Origin: an uncultured Porphyromonadaceae bacterium
Lineage (GTDB): Bacteria > Bacteroidota > Bacteroidia > Bacteroidales > Muribaculaceae
Length of the DNA stretch: 22,568 nt
Direction of reading: 5' to 3'
Assembly: GCA_905198125.1 (NCBI GenBank)
Contig: CAJKBH010000044.1
Span: 1 to 22,568 of the forward strand
A model generated the notes under the pieces. The model was not told the origin of the DNA. It ran no database searches and saw nothing but the letters and a program-made list of their open reading frames with translations. Positions 15,964-22,568 of this stretch are shown here, piece after piece. Position 1 is the first letter of the stretch; each line of letters starts with the position of its first letter. Made by a program: the position numbers and the translations under genes.

Positions 15964-17226
15964 TCAGCGTTTCCGTTTCGCCGGTTGACGCTTCGGCTTG
16001 GTTGTCTTATTATGTATCTTACTATTAATATTATAACTCTGTTTATAGTCTAATATTGCGTAGACTATGGAGAGAGCGAGTGTGGCGCCCATCAGCGGGA
16101 AGAAGGCCGGGTTGGCCGACTGCAGCTGGAAGGGCCAGATTATAAGCAGGATTCCGAGCACCACGATATTGTACCACGCCATGATGTTGACGGGCCAGTG
16201 GGCACGGGGCCACCATACGCATACGGCCATTATCAGCTGCAGCGGATTGAGCCAGAGCAATAGCATGTTGGGACTAGTGGCTTCGTGGTCCGAGGCGAAC
16301 ACCAAGAATGCGATGATGCATCCTCCCAATCCTATAATGGCGAACCACAGGCAGTACAGCCAGCGCAGGATCCTTCGTTTCCATGCCATGAACACGGAGA
16401 ACGCCGCCATTAATATGAAACAAATAGCGCTCCAAAAATTCGGAGTCAGATACCAGGGCGTCGCAGGCAGGGTGGCGTGTCCGCTGTCAGGCATGAGCTG
16501 GCGTGTGTCGCTCACCAGCCGGCGCCCGTCGCTGAGGGTGGCCTGGGCGTAACGGTCGGACATCACCGTAGGCACGAACATCTCCTCGTTGGCCCTCAAT
16601 TCCCGGTCCAGGCCGGAGCCGAGCGCCAGGTCGATGCCGAACTGATACCAGGGATAGTCGCGATGGAACGCCCGCATCTCACGGCGGAACGTGCCGTAGG
16701 CTATCGTGTCGGGGAATATCAGCCGTGCGTCGGTGGCCTGGGCCAGTCGGTCGGTGATGCGGGTGGCGCAGTTGTCCTTCACGTAGTTGTAGCGGTACGT
16801 GCGGTTCTGAGGCAATGCCTCGGTCTGAAGCAGCGAGCGCAGTTTCCACGCCTCGTCCTGCGTCAGGTTCAGGTCCTGTTCCAGCACCTTGCGCCCCTCC
16901 GACAGATATTCGGGCATGAACCACATGGTGGGATAGCCGACAAGCATATAGTCGGTCTCGCCCTTCACGAAACGGTACACGAAATTAGGCTCGTCGAAGT
17001 CGAACACGCCGTAATTCCATACCGAATCCACCTCGGCGCCGCGTATGCGGATGGCGCTGTGGCCGCACAGCTGGTACACCTCCGGGCCGGGCCATGCCGT
17101 GAGCAGACTTACAACGATGGAATCCCGTTTCTGCGTCGCCACCGTGGGAAACGCAAGAAACAGGATTACCAGTGTCGTCAATATGTGTCTGATCGATATT
17201 CGCAATTGTCTGATCAAAATTTGCAA
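15964..17226 (-). CDS. lnb: Lnb-like lipoprotein N-acyltransferase (DUF4105 + 5-TM domain)
   Basis: The protein (up to 420 residues) has an N-terminal signal or anchor segment (RHILTTLVILFLAFPTVA), a periplasmic DUF4105/Lnb_N domain, and about five C-terminal membrane segments from roughly residue 255. The periplasmic domain shows the papain-like pair expected of this family: His56 in LCGHSAIRI and Cys153 in DNCATRI. Members in Bacteroides N-acylate diacylated lipoproteins to give triacylated forms; that this copy does so is inferred from architecture. No ATG is available near the start. In-frame TTG codons lie at 17226, 17217 and 17205. The one at 17205 gives MRISIRHIL, a good signal-peptide start. 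All lie inside 21-bp repeats derived from the end of asnS, whose stop is only 8 nt before the TTG at 17226. Confidence 0.75.
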   Translation of the reverse strand: MQILIRQLRISIRHILTTLVILFLAFPTVATQKRDSIVVSLLTAWPGPEVYQLCGHSAIRIRGAEVDSVWNYGVFDFDEPNFVYRFVKGETDYMLVGYPTMWFMPEYLSEGRKVLEQDLNLTQDEAWKLRSLLQTEALPQNRTYRYNYVKDNCATRITDRLAQATDARLIFPDTIAYGTFRREMRAFHRDYPWYQFGIDLALGSGLDRELRANEEMFVPTVMSDRYAQATLSDGRRLVSDTRQLMPDSGHATLPATPWYLTPNFWSAICFILMAAFSVFMAWKRRILRWLYCLWFAIIGLGGCIIAFLVFASDHEATSPNMLLLWLNPLQLIMAVCVWWPRAHWPVNIMAWYNIVVLGILLIIWPFQLQSANPAFFPLMGATLALSIVYAILDYKQSYNINSKIHNKTTKPKRQPAKRKR

Positions 17227-17249
17227 TTATCTGATCAATATTCGCAATT
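17187..17249. repeat. Three 21-bp tandem repeats across the asnS/lnb junction
   Basis: Units 17187-17207, 17208-17228 and 17229-17249 are nearly identical (consensus on the plus strand GTCTGATCAATATTCGCAATT). On the minus strand each unit resembles the last codons and stop of asnS (NCEY or NCKF, stop, then SD). They look like tandem duplications of the asnS 3' end. They supply the start region and first residues of the following gene. Confidence 0.85.
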
Positions 17250-18632
17250 GTTCGGGAATCTCGGGAACGGAATCACGTCGCGGATGTTCTGCATACCGGT
17301 CACGAACAGCACGAGGCGCTCGAAGCCGAGACCGAAGCCGGAGTGGGGCACCGAGCCGTAACGGCGGGTGTCAAGATACCAGTCCATGCCGGTGAGACCC
17401 AACTCCTCGATGCGTGCGTTGAGCTTGTCGAAGCTCTCCTCGCGCTGCGAGCCGCCGATGATCTCGCCGATTTTCGGGAACAGCACGTCCATGGCGCGTA
17501 CAGTCTTGCCGTCGTCGTTCAGTTTCATGTAGAAGGCCTTTATCTCCTTCGGGTAGTCGGTCAGGATGACGGGACGCTTGAAGTGTTCCTCCACTAAGTA
17601 ACGCTCGTGCTCCGAAGCAAGGTCCACGCCCCAGTAAACGGGGAACTCGAACTTTTTGCCGCTCTCCTCCAGAATCTTGATTCCTTCGGTGTAGGGGAGA
17701 CGCACGAAGTCGTTCTTCACCACGAAGTGCAGACGATCTATCAGCTCCTTGTCGAAGTGCTCGTTCAGGAAGGCAATGTCGTCGGCGCAATGCTCCAGGG
17801 CGTAGTTGATGCAGTATTTGATGAATTCCTCGGCGAGGTCCATGTTGTCCTCGATCTCGTAGAAAGCCATCTCAGGCTCGATCATCCAGAACTCGGAGAG
17901 GTGGCGGGGCGTATTTGAGTTTTCGGCGCGGAACGTCGGGCCGAAGGTGTAGATGCAACCCAACGCCGTGGCGCCGAGCTCACCCTCCAGCTGGCCTGAT
18001 ACAGTCAGCGACGCCATCTTGCCGAAGAAGTCCTGCGAATAGTCCACTTGACCATCCTCTGTCTTGGGCAGGTCGTTCAGCGGCAGGGTGGTTACCTGGA
18101 ACTGGGCGCCGGCGCCCTCGCAGTCGGAGGCCGTGATCAGCGGAGTGTGGAAGTAATAAAATCCCTTGTCGTTGAAGAACTGATGCACGGCGAAAGCCAG
18201 CGCGTGGCGTATGCGCAGCACGGCGCCGAACGTGTTGGTGCGGGGACGCAGGTGAGCCTTCTCGCGCAGGAATTCCAGCGTGTGACCTTTCTTCTGCAGG
18301 GGATATGTGGCGGGGTCGGCGGTGCCGTACAGCTCGAACTCGTCGGCCTGTACCTCGACGCTCTGGCCTTTGCCGGCACTGGGTGTCAGCACACCCTGCA
18401 CATGGATGGAGCTGCCGGTGGTGATGGCCTTCAGGTCGTCCTCCGGCGTCTTCGACAGGTCGAACACTATCTGCAGGTTGTTGATGGTGCTGCCGTCGTT
18501 CAGGGCCACGAACTGCACGTTCTTGTTGCCGCGGCGGGTGCGCACCCAACCCTTTACGTCTACTTTCTTGCCCTCGTGTTCAGATGCGTTGGCAAGCAGT
18601 TCCTTTATTGTTGTTCTGCGAATCTTTTCCAT
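17235..18632 (-). CDS. asnS: Asparaginyl-tRNA synthetase
   Basis: This 465-residue class IIb synthetase charges tRNA-Asn with asparagine. An N-terminal OB-fold anticodon-binding domain (about residues 8-110) includes DVKGWVRTRRGNKNVQFVALNDG. The catalytic core includes TASDCEGAG, motif 2 in FRAENSNTPRHLSEFWMIEP and motif 3 in GFGLGFERLVLF. The ending FPRFPNNCEY is typical of the enzyme. Length is normal and all class II motifs are present. It starts 21 nt after the pseudouridine synthase stop and is probably cotranscribed with it. Its last codons take part in the 21-bp tandem repeat that leads into the next gene. Confidence 0.98.
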   Translation of the reverse strand: MEKIRRTTIKELLANASEHEGKKVDVKGWVRTRRGNKNVQFVALNDGSTINNLQIVFDLSKTPEDDLKAITTGSSIHVQGVLTPSAGKGQSVEVQADEFELYGTADPATYPLQKKGHTLEFLREKAHLRPRTNTFGAVLRIRHALAFAVHQFFNDKGFYYFHTPLITASDCEGAGAQFQVTTLPLNDLPKTEDGQVDYSQDFFGKMASLTVSGQLEGELGATALGCIYTFGPTFRAENSNTPRHLSEFWMIEPEMAFYEIEDNMDLAEEFIKYCINYALEHCADDIAFLNEHFDKELIDRLHFVVKNDFVRLPYTEGIKILEESGKKFEFPVYWGVDLASEHERYLVEEHFKRPVILTDYPKEIKAFYMKLNDDGKTVRAMDVLFPKIGEIIGGSQREESFDKLNARIEELGLTGMDWYLDTRRYGSVPHSGFGLGFERLVLFVTGMQNIRDVIPFPRFPNNCEY

Positions 18633-18653
18633 TGCAAATTATTAGGAGTACTC

Positions 18654-20006
18654 TTATTCAAAAGCACCCTGACGCAGGATGTTGACTTCTTCCTGGGTCA
18701 GGAAGCGCCAGCGTCCGCGAGGCAGGTTTTTCTTGGTGAGACCGGCGAAGTACACGCGGTCGAGTTTGGTGACGCGGTAACCGAGGTGCTCGAATATGCG
18801 GCGCACGATGCGGTTGCGGCCCGAGTGGATCTCGATGCCGGCCTGGTTGCGGTCGTCGCTTACGTAGCTGATGGCGTCGGCGTGGATCTCGCCGTCCTCA
18901 AGCTCGATGCCGTCGGCGATGCGCTGCATGTCTTCCTCCGAGATGTCGCGGTCGGTCCATACGTGATATATCTTCTTCTTGACGAACTTGGGATGCGTCA
19001 GCTTGGAGGCCAGGTCGCCGTCGTTGGTGAGCAGCAGCACGCCGGTGGTGTTGCGGTCCAGACGTCCCACGGGATAGATGCGCTCGGCGCAGGCGTTGCG
19101 CACCAGGTCAAGCACGGTGGTACGGCCGTTGGGATCGTCGCTTGTGGTGACGCAGTCCTTGGGTTTGTTCAGAAGTATGTAGCATTTGCGCTCGGGCGTA
19201 ACGACTTTGTCGTCGTATTCCACCACGTCGTTGCGCTTGATCTTGGTGCCGAGTTCGGTCACGACCTGGCCGTTCACCTTCACCTTGCCTGCGGTGATGT
19301 ATTCGTCGGCCTCGCGACGCGAGCACAGGCCTGCGTTGGCCATATATTTGTTCAGACGGATCTCCGAGTTCGGATCGATGTCCTCCAGCACGTAGTCTAT
19401 CTGCTTGGGACGCGGTGTGAACTGGCGTTTCTGGAATCCGCCCTGGTTGTTTCTCTGGAATCCGCCCTGACGGTTCTGGAATCCGCCCTGGTTGCGCTGG
19501 TAACCGCCCTGACGGTTCTGATAGCCGCCCTGGTTGTTGCGCTGTTGGAAGCCTCCCTGGTTGTTACGCTGCTGGTAACCGCCCTGGTTGTTGCGCTGCT
19601 GATAGCTGTTCTGGCCGTTGCGCTGCTGGAAGCCACCCTGATTGTTGCGCTGCTGATAGCCGTTCTGGCCGTTGCGCTGCTGGTAGTTGCCCTGGTTGTT
19701 ACGCTGCTGGTAACCGCCCTGGTTGTTGCGCTGCTGATAGCCGTTCTGCTGACGGTTCTGATAACCGCTCTGCTGGTAACTGCTCTGCTGCGGACGCTGC
19801 TGATAGCCGTAAGGACGTTGCTGATAGGGGCGGGCAGGACGTTCGCCTGTCTGGCCTTCGGTTGCGCCTGTGGCACTGTGAGTGTCGTGTGACGGGTAAT
19901 TTACTTTTTCATAGTGCGGACCGTCATTGTTCTGGGCGTAATCATTAGCAATGCTTGCTCCGGTCTCTCCGATGCGAGGCCGTTTAGGTTTTTTCGTTTC
20001 TTCCAT
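18654..20006 (-). CDS. RsuA/RluB-family pseudouridine synthase with N-terminal Q/N/R/G repeats
   Basis: The C-terminal half is a complete RsuA/RluB-type enzyme. An S4 RNA-binding domain (IRLNKYMANAGLCSRREADE, then GKVKVNGQVV) precedes a pseudouridine synthase domain with the catalytic-Asp motif GRLDRNTTGVLLLTNDGDL. Bacterial relatives modify 23S or 16S rRNA; RluB-like action on 23S rRNA is most likely but not certain. The N-terminal 200 residues are disordered: eight nonapeptide units of the type GGYQQRNNQ followed by five shorter variants ending in GGFQKRQ. This resembles an RGG/prion-like RNA-binding tail. The chosen start MEETKKPKRPRIGE at 20006 is a common beginning in Bacteroidales relatives; an in-frame ATG at 20036 would add ten residues. 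A strong promoter lies at 20155-20186. It is the first gene of the long minus-strand block. Confidence 0.9.
   Translation of the reverse strand: MEETKKPKRPRIGETGASIANDYAQNNDGPHYEKVNYPSHDTHSATGATEGQTGERPARPYQQRPYGYQQRPQQSSYQQSGYQNRQQNGYQQRNNQGGYQQRNNQGNYQQRNGQNGYQQRNNQGGFQQRNGQNSYQQRNNQGGYQQRNNQGGFQQRNNQGGYQNRQGGYQRNQGGFQNRQGGFQRNNQGGFQKRQFTPRPKQIDYVLEDIDPNSEIRLNKYMANAGLCSRREADEYITAGKVKVNGQVVTELGTKIKRNDVVEYDDKVVTPERKCYILLNKPKDCVTTSDDPNGRTTVLDLVRNACAERIYPVGRLDRNTTGVLLLTNDGDLASKLTHPKFVKKKIYHVWTDRDISEEDMQRIADGIELEDGEIHADAISYVSDDRNQAGIEIHSGRNRIVRRIFEHLGYRVTKLDRVYFAGLTKKNLPRGRWRFLTQEEVNILRQGAFE
19422..19745. repeat. Coding tandem repeats in the pseudouridine synthase tail
   Basis: Eight 27-bp units (19530-19745) encode nonapeptides of consensus (G/N)(G/N/S)(Y/F)QQRN(N/G)Q. 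Five shorter 21-24-bp units (19422-19529) encode GG(Y/F)Q-type heptamers and octamers. Every unit keeps the frame. Such arrays can change unit number by replication slippage without breaking the protein. Confidence 0.9.
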
Positions 20007-20090
20007 AATCAGTTTTTCGCAGGGATCTCCAGACATCGCTGCCAGATCGTCCCCGGTTGTTTTTTGGTTTGTTGGATAAGGTTTATTTAT

Positions 20091-20106
20091 TATTTGAGCT
20101 CAAATA
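20091..20106. promoter_or_regulatory. 16-bp perfect palindrome in the leader (possible operator)
   Basis: TATTTGAGCTCAAATA is a perfect palindrome with no spacer. It lies about 40-55 nt after the inferred transcription start of the pseudouridine synthase gene. Its symmetry and position would suit a dimeric DNA-binding regulator acting as a roadblock, but no regulator is known for it, and AT-rich leader DNA can produce such sites by chance. Confidence 0.35.
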
Positions 20107-20154
20107 TGTGGCTTTTTCTCTGTGGGTATAACAGATTTATATGCAAATCCGTTG

Positions 20155-20186
20155 CAAAGGTATGATATTTTCTTTAATATTGCAAA
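20155..20186 (-). promoter_or_regulatory. Strong Bacteroidota promoter of the pseudouridine synthase-asnS block
   Basis: On the minus strand TTTG (20186-20183) is followed, after exactly 20 nt, by TACCTTTG (20162-20155). Both elements match the Bacteroidota primary sigma consensus (TTTG, about 19-20 nt, TAnnTTTG) perfectly. This is the best promoter in the window. Transcription should start near 20148, giving a leader of about 140 nt to the ATG at 20006. Confidence 0.85.
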
Positions 20187-20244
20187 TAACGGGTTGATGT
20201 AAATTGACTTTGATAAGAATATTCATTCGTAACTTAACGGGTAA

Positions 20245-21804
20245 TTACTCGAATTCCACAATCCATTCGGAGATGGAGCGGATAGTGTCGTCGAAGTTTA
20301 CACCGACCTTTACTATCTTGCGTCCGTCGGCACGGAACGGCAGCAGATAGTCGCGGGCGTTGATCTGGTTCATGGCGGCCTGCGCGCTTTTGTTTATCTT
20401 GAACTCGAACAGATAGAGATAGTCGGGAGTCTTGACCAATAAATCGATCCGGCCGGCCGCGGTCCGCATCTCGGCGTGGGTGTAGAATCCCATCAGCTTC
20501 ATTGCCAGATATATCACGTTGCGGTAATGCAGTTCGAGATTGCCTAAGTCGATCTGGTCGTACTGATAGCCGCTGAACAGTGCCTGCAACCGTGTCATGA
20601 AGTCGTCGACGCGGCCTTCCTCCACGTCAAGAACAAACTCGCTGACGTCGAATTCACTGTGATTCGACCGGCTTTGAGTGTATATCTTCATCAGCATGTC
20701 GAGAAATCCCTGCTCCACTTCCTCGTTGGGATAATCGAGCTGCACTGTGCGGAAACGGGGGTCATAGCTGCGGATGGTCAGATACCCGCTCTGATACATC
20801 AACGGAATGGCATTGCTCAGGTCAAACGAAGCATCCATCAGATTGTTCAGCTTCTCCTCGATATGTTCCAGGTCTCGCAAGTCTATCTGCATGTCGCGGA
20901 TCATCTTGACCAGGAATGTAGGCGTACCCGTGGAGAACCAATAAGCGCCGAAATAACCGCTTGACAGCGCACTCAAGAGGCTGAACGGGTTGTACATGTC
21001 TGGCGATACAGGCGAGAAATGATAGCCGTCGTAGTTCTTCTTCAGCTGCTCGTACGCCTCGTCGACCGACATTTCGTTCCTGACGGCCAGCTCGCGGACA
21101 CCTGCATCGAAATTGTCGCGGATTTCTTCGATGGTCATGCCGCATATCGCGCTGTATTCCTCGGAAAGGGATATATCCTGAAGATTGTTCAGGTCGCTGA
21201 ATATGCTCAGCTTGCCGAAACGGGACACTCCGGTGAGCATCGCGAACTCTATGTATTGGTCGCAGTTCTTGAGGTTGCCGTAGAATGCCTTGAGTTGTGA
21301 ACGATAAATATCTTGCAGTTCCTTATTTCCTGCGGTGTCAAGAAGTGGCTTGTCGTACTCGTCGATAAGTATCACCACCTTTTGGCCGGTCACAGAGTAA
21401 GCCTGTTTTATGAAATATCTGAACCGTTCCGAATGAGAGGCTGTCCGCAATTCAGATCCGTAAAGTTTCTCCCATTCATTGAAATCATATCCAAGTTTTT
21501 CCAGTAGACTATCCGGTCTTATGTATTCATGTGCATTGAAGGCGATGTGAAGCACAGGATGCGGCTGCCAGTCGTAGTCGCTACGGCTGATGGCCAGTCC
21601 CTCGAACAGATCGCGTCGTCCCTGATAGTACGCCTCGATGGTAGACAACAGCAATGACTTGCCGAACCGGCGGGGCCGGCTCAGAAAATAATACTTACCT
21701 CTTGTTATGAGTTTTTCGATATACTCGGATTTGTCGACATACGTGTAACCATTCTCGCGAAGACTCGTGAAATTCTGGACGCCGATGGGATATTTCTCTG
21801 CCAT
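20245..21804 (-). CDS. AAA-ATPase-like / PD-(D/E)XK nuclease-superfamily protein (second copy)
   Basis: This protein (519 residues from the ATG at 21804) is a full-length paralogue of the one at 293-1888. It begins MAEKYPIGVQNF, has the P-loop-like RPRRFGKS at about residues 43-50 and Walker B-like VVILIDEYDKP at about 143-153. It ends with a PD-(D/E)XK domain whose GRID and EFK residues lie at about 451-454 and 467-469. Three more in-frame ATGs (21810, 21816, 21822) precede the chosen start in a hexamer repeat (ATGGTT twice, then ATGGCA twice); the 21804 start fits the conserved family beginning best. A promoter lies at 21840-21870. I see no terminator after its stop, so transcripts may run towards the next gene's promoter. 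The cellular function of the family is not established. Confidence 0.85.
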   Translation of the reverse strand: MAEKYPIGVQNFTSLRENGYTYVDKSEYIEKLITRGKYYFLSRPRRFGKSLLLSTIEAYYQGRRDLFEGLAISRSDYDWQPHPVLHIAFNAHEYIRPDSLLEKLGYDFNEWEKLYGSELRTASHSERFRYFIKQAYSVTGQKVVILIDEYDKPLLDTAGNKELQDIYRSQLKAFYGNLKNCDQYIEFAMLTGVSRFGKLSIFSDLNNLQDISLSEEYSAICGMTIEEIRDNFDAGVRELAVRNEMSVDEAYEQLKKNYDGYHFSPVSPDMYNPFSLLSALSSGYFGAYWFSTGTPTFLVKMIRDMQIDLRDLEHIEEKLNNLMDASFDLSNAIPLMYQSGYLTIRSYDPRFRTVQLDYPNEEVEQGFLDMLMKIYTQSRSNHSEFDVSEFVLDVEEGRVDDFMTRLQALFSGYQYDQIDLGNLELHYRNVIYLAMKLMGFYTHAEMRTAAGRIDLLVKTPDYLYLFEFKINKSAQAAMNQINARDYLLPFRADGRKIVKVGVNFDDTIRSISEWIVEFE

Positions 21805-21839
21805 TGCCATAACCATAACCATAACAATTATTTTCTTCG

Positions 21840-21870
21840 CTAAGTTACTAAAAACTCCGCGAATATCAAA
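21840..21870 (-). promoter_or_regulatory. Candidate promoter of the second AAA/PD-(D/E)XK gene
   Basis: On the minus strand TTTG (21870-21867) is followed after 19 nt by TAACTTAG (21847-21840), one mismatch from TAnnTTTG. The inferred transcription start near 21833 leaves a leader of only about 29 nt to the ATG at 21804. It would lie just 11 nt before the first ATG at 21822, which supports a downstream start. Confidence 0.6.
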
Positions 21871-21900
21871 ACGGAGGACATTGTCTCAGATGTGTCTGGC

Positions 21901-22425
21901 TCAATCAAGGGCGCCGGCCGGATGATTGCCGAATACGCGAAGGTATTCCTGTTCGAAATTTGGAGTGAGGACCCCCTTGCCGATTGCGGCGAGTATTTCC
22001 TCTCGGGTCCAGAATCTGCCACCGTCGAGTTCGTCCGAGGGCCGGGGCGTCAGGTCGGTGACGGTGCGGTATACGTTCACATACTCCCTCTCGCGGGTGG
22101 ATTCAAATACGTATGATTCAAGATGCTCTGCCTCGAATCCCTGCAGACCGAGTTCCTCGCGGGCCTCGCGTCTCAGCGCATCCTCCACGTTTTCGCCGTA
22201 ATCCACATGACCTCCTACGGCCGTGTCCCATTTGCCGGGCTGAATATCCTTCCAGTCCGGCCGGCGCTGCAGATAGAGACGCCCTTCGCGGTCGAACACG
22301 TGCAGATGCACCACCGGATGCAGCAACTTCGATCCTCCGTGACATTCGCCACGCGTAGCTCGGCCTATCACAGCGCCCGATTCATCCACCACCGGAAATA
22401 TCTCTTGTGAATTATCCTTATTCAT
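21901..22425 (-). CDS. Nudix hydrolase
   Basis: This 174-residue protein contains a perfect Nudix box (G-x5-E-x7-R-E-A-x-E-E-x-G-L) at residues 72-94, beginning GHVDYGENVEDALRR. The surrounding sequence (GRATRGECHGGSKLLHPVVH, then LQRRPDWKDIQPGKWDTAVG) is that of the IPP-isomerase-like, YfcD-type Nudix branch common in Bacteroidota. Such enzymes hydrolyse a nucleoside diphosphate linked to another group; the substrate is not predictable here. The ATG at 22425 (MNKDNSQEIFPVVDE) fits family starts; a TTG lies two codons upstream. The frame stays open to the window edge for about 46 further codons, but that DNA is AT-rich and its translation does not resemble the family. It ends 97 nt before the start of the AAA/PD-(D/E)XK gene. 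Confidence 0.88.
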   Translation of the reverse strand: MNKDNSQEIFPVVDESGAVIGRATRGECHGGSKLLHPVVHLHVFDREGRLYLQRRPDWKDIQPGKWDTAVGGHVDYGENVEDALRREAREELGLQGFEAEHLESYVFESTREREYVNVYRTVTDLTPRPSDELDGGRFWTREEILAAIGKGVLTPNFEQEYLRVFGNHPAGALD

Positions 22426-22568
22426 TGTCAAAATCCATTTAATTCGCGAATTTACTAAAAATCCTGTGATTGGTGTAATAAATTCATTTGCTTCAGCATC
22501 ATTCTTAAAATATATGTCTGTTCCTGAAAGAGGTTGACTCGGTTTGGTATGTTTACTGTTTGTGGTTT

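Noticed and set aside
19422..19745. Regular repeats that could suggest a CRISPR array
   Set aside because: The units are contiguous, without unique spacers, keep the reading frame and encode the low-complexity tail of a protein.
18048..19892. Long open frame on the plus strand opposite asnS and the pseudouridine synthase
   Set aside because: The apparent Leu/Val/Ala repeats at its end are only the complement of the coding Q/N/R/G repeats. Both minus-strand genes are unmistakable.
22426..22568. Possible N-terminal extension of the Nudix protein up to the window edge
   Set aside because: The frame is open, but the DNA becomes AT-rich and the translation shows no resemblance to Nudix proteins, while the ATG at 22425 matches usual family starts.

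Overview
The window looks like a chromosomal segment of a Bacteroidota member, most likely Bacteroidales and possibly Muribaculaceae-like. The evidence is TTTG / TAnnTTTG promoter elements, few Shine-Dalgarno sequences, a SecA of about 1120 residues with a SEC-C tail, an Lnb/DUF4105 envelope protein, GYF_2 and CD225 membrane proteins, and two AAA-ATPase/PD-(D/E)XK proteins of the kind expanded in gut Bacteroidales. The family-level placement is inference.

Layout. Positions 1-292 are AT-rich and hold only a candidate promoter. At 293-1888 (+) lies an AAA-ATPase-like/PD-(D/E)XK protein. It converges on a membrane protein with a zinc ribbon (1981-3534, -), and a perfect 23-bp inverted repeat separates them. 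A tRNA-Gly(CCC) gene (3706-3778, -) follows, with its own promoter and terminator. From 3866 to 20036 every gene is on the minus strand with small gaps or overlaps. In transcription order they are: a pseudouridine synthase with a long Q/N/R/G repeat tail, asnS, an Lnb-like lipoprotein N-acyltransferase, an alkaline-phosphatase-superfamily protein that seems to have lost its catalytic residues, secA, two GYF_2-CD225 membrane proteins, and a six-gene nonulosonic acid (sialic/legionaminic-type) pathway ending in a CBS-fused nucleotidyltransferase. A second AAA/PD-(D/E)XK protein (20245-21822, -) and a Nudix hydrolase (21901-22425, -) close the window.

How the genes may work together. The 16-kb minus-strand block mixes translation genes (pseudouridine synthase, asnS) with envelope genes (lipoprotein acylation, protein export, CMP-nonulosonate supply). 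The nonulosonate genes should make a CMP-activated nine-carbon acid: NDP-sugar activation (CBS nucleotidyltransferase), 4,6-dehydration, N-acetylation, 2-epimerisation/hydrolysis, condensation with PEP, and CMP activation. The LegC-type aminotransferase expected between dehydration and acetylation is absent. No glycosyltransferase or flippase is in the window, so the sugar's destination is unknown. The two GYF_2-CD225 proteins are translationally coupled to this pathway (1-nt and 4-nt overlaps) and are the least explained part.

All assignments were made by eye from sequence motifs. No database search or structure prediction was run.
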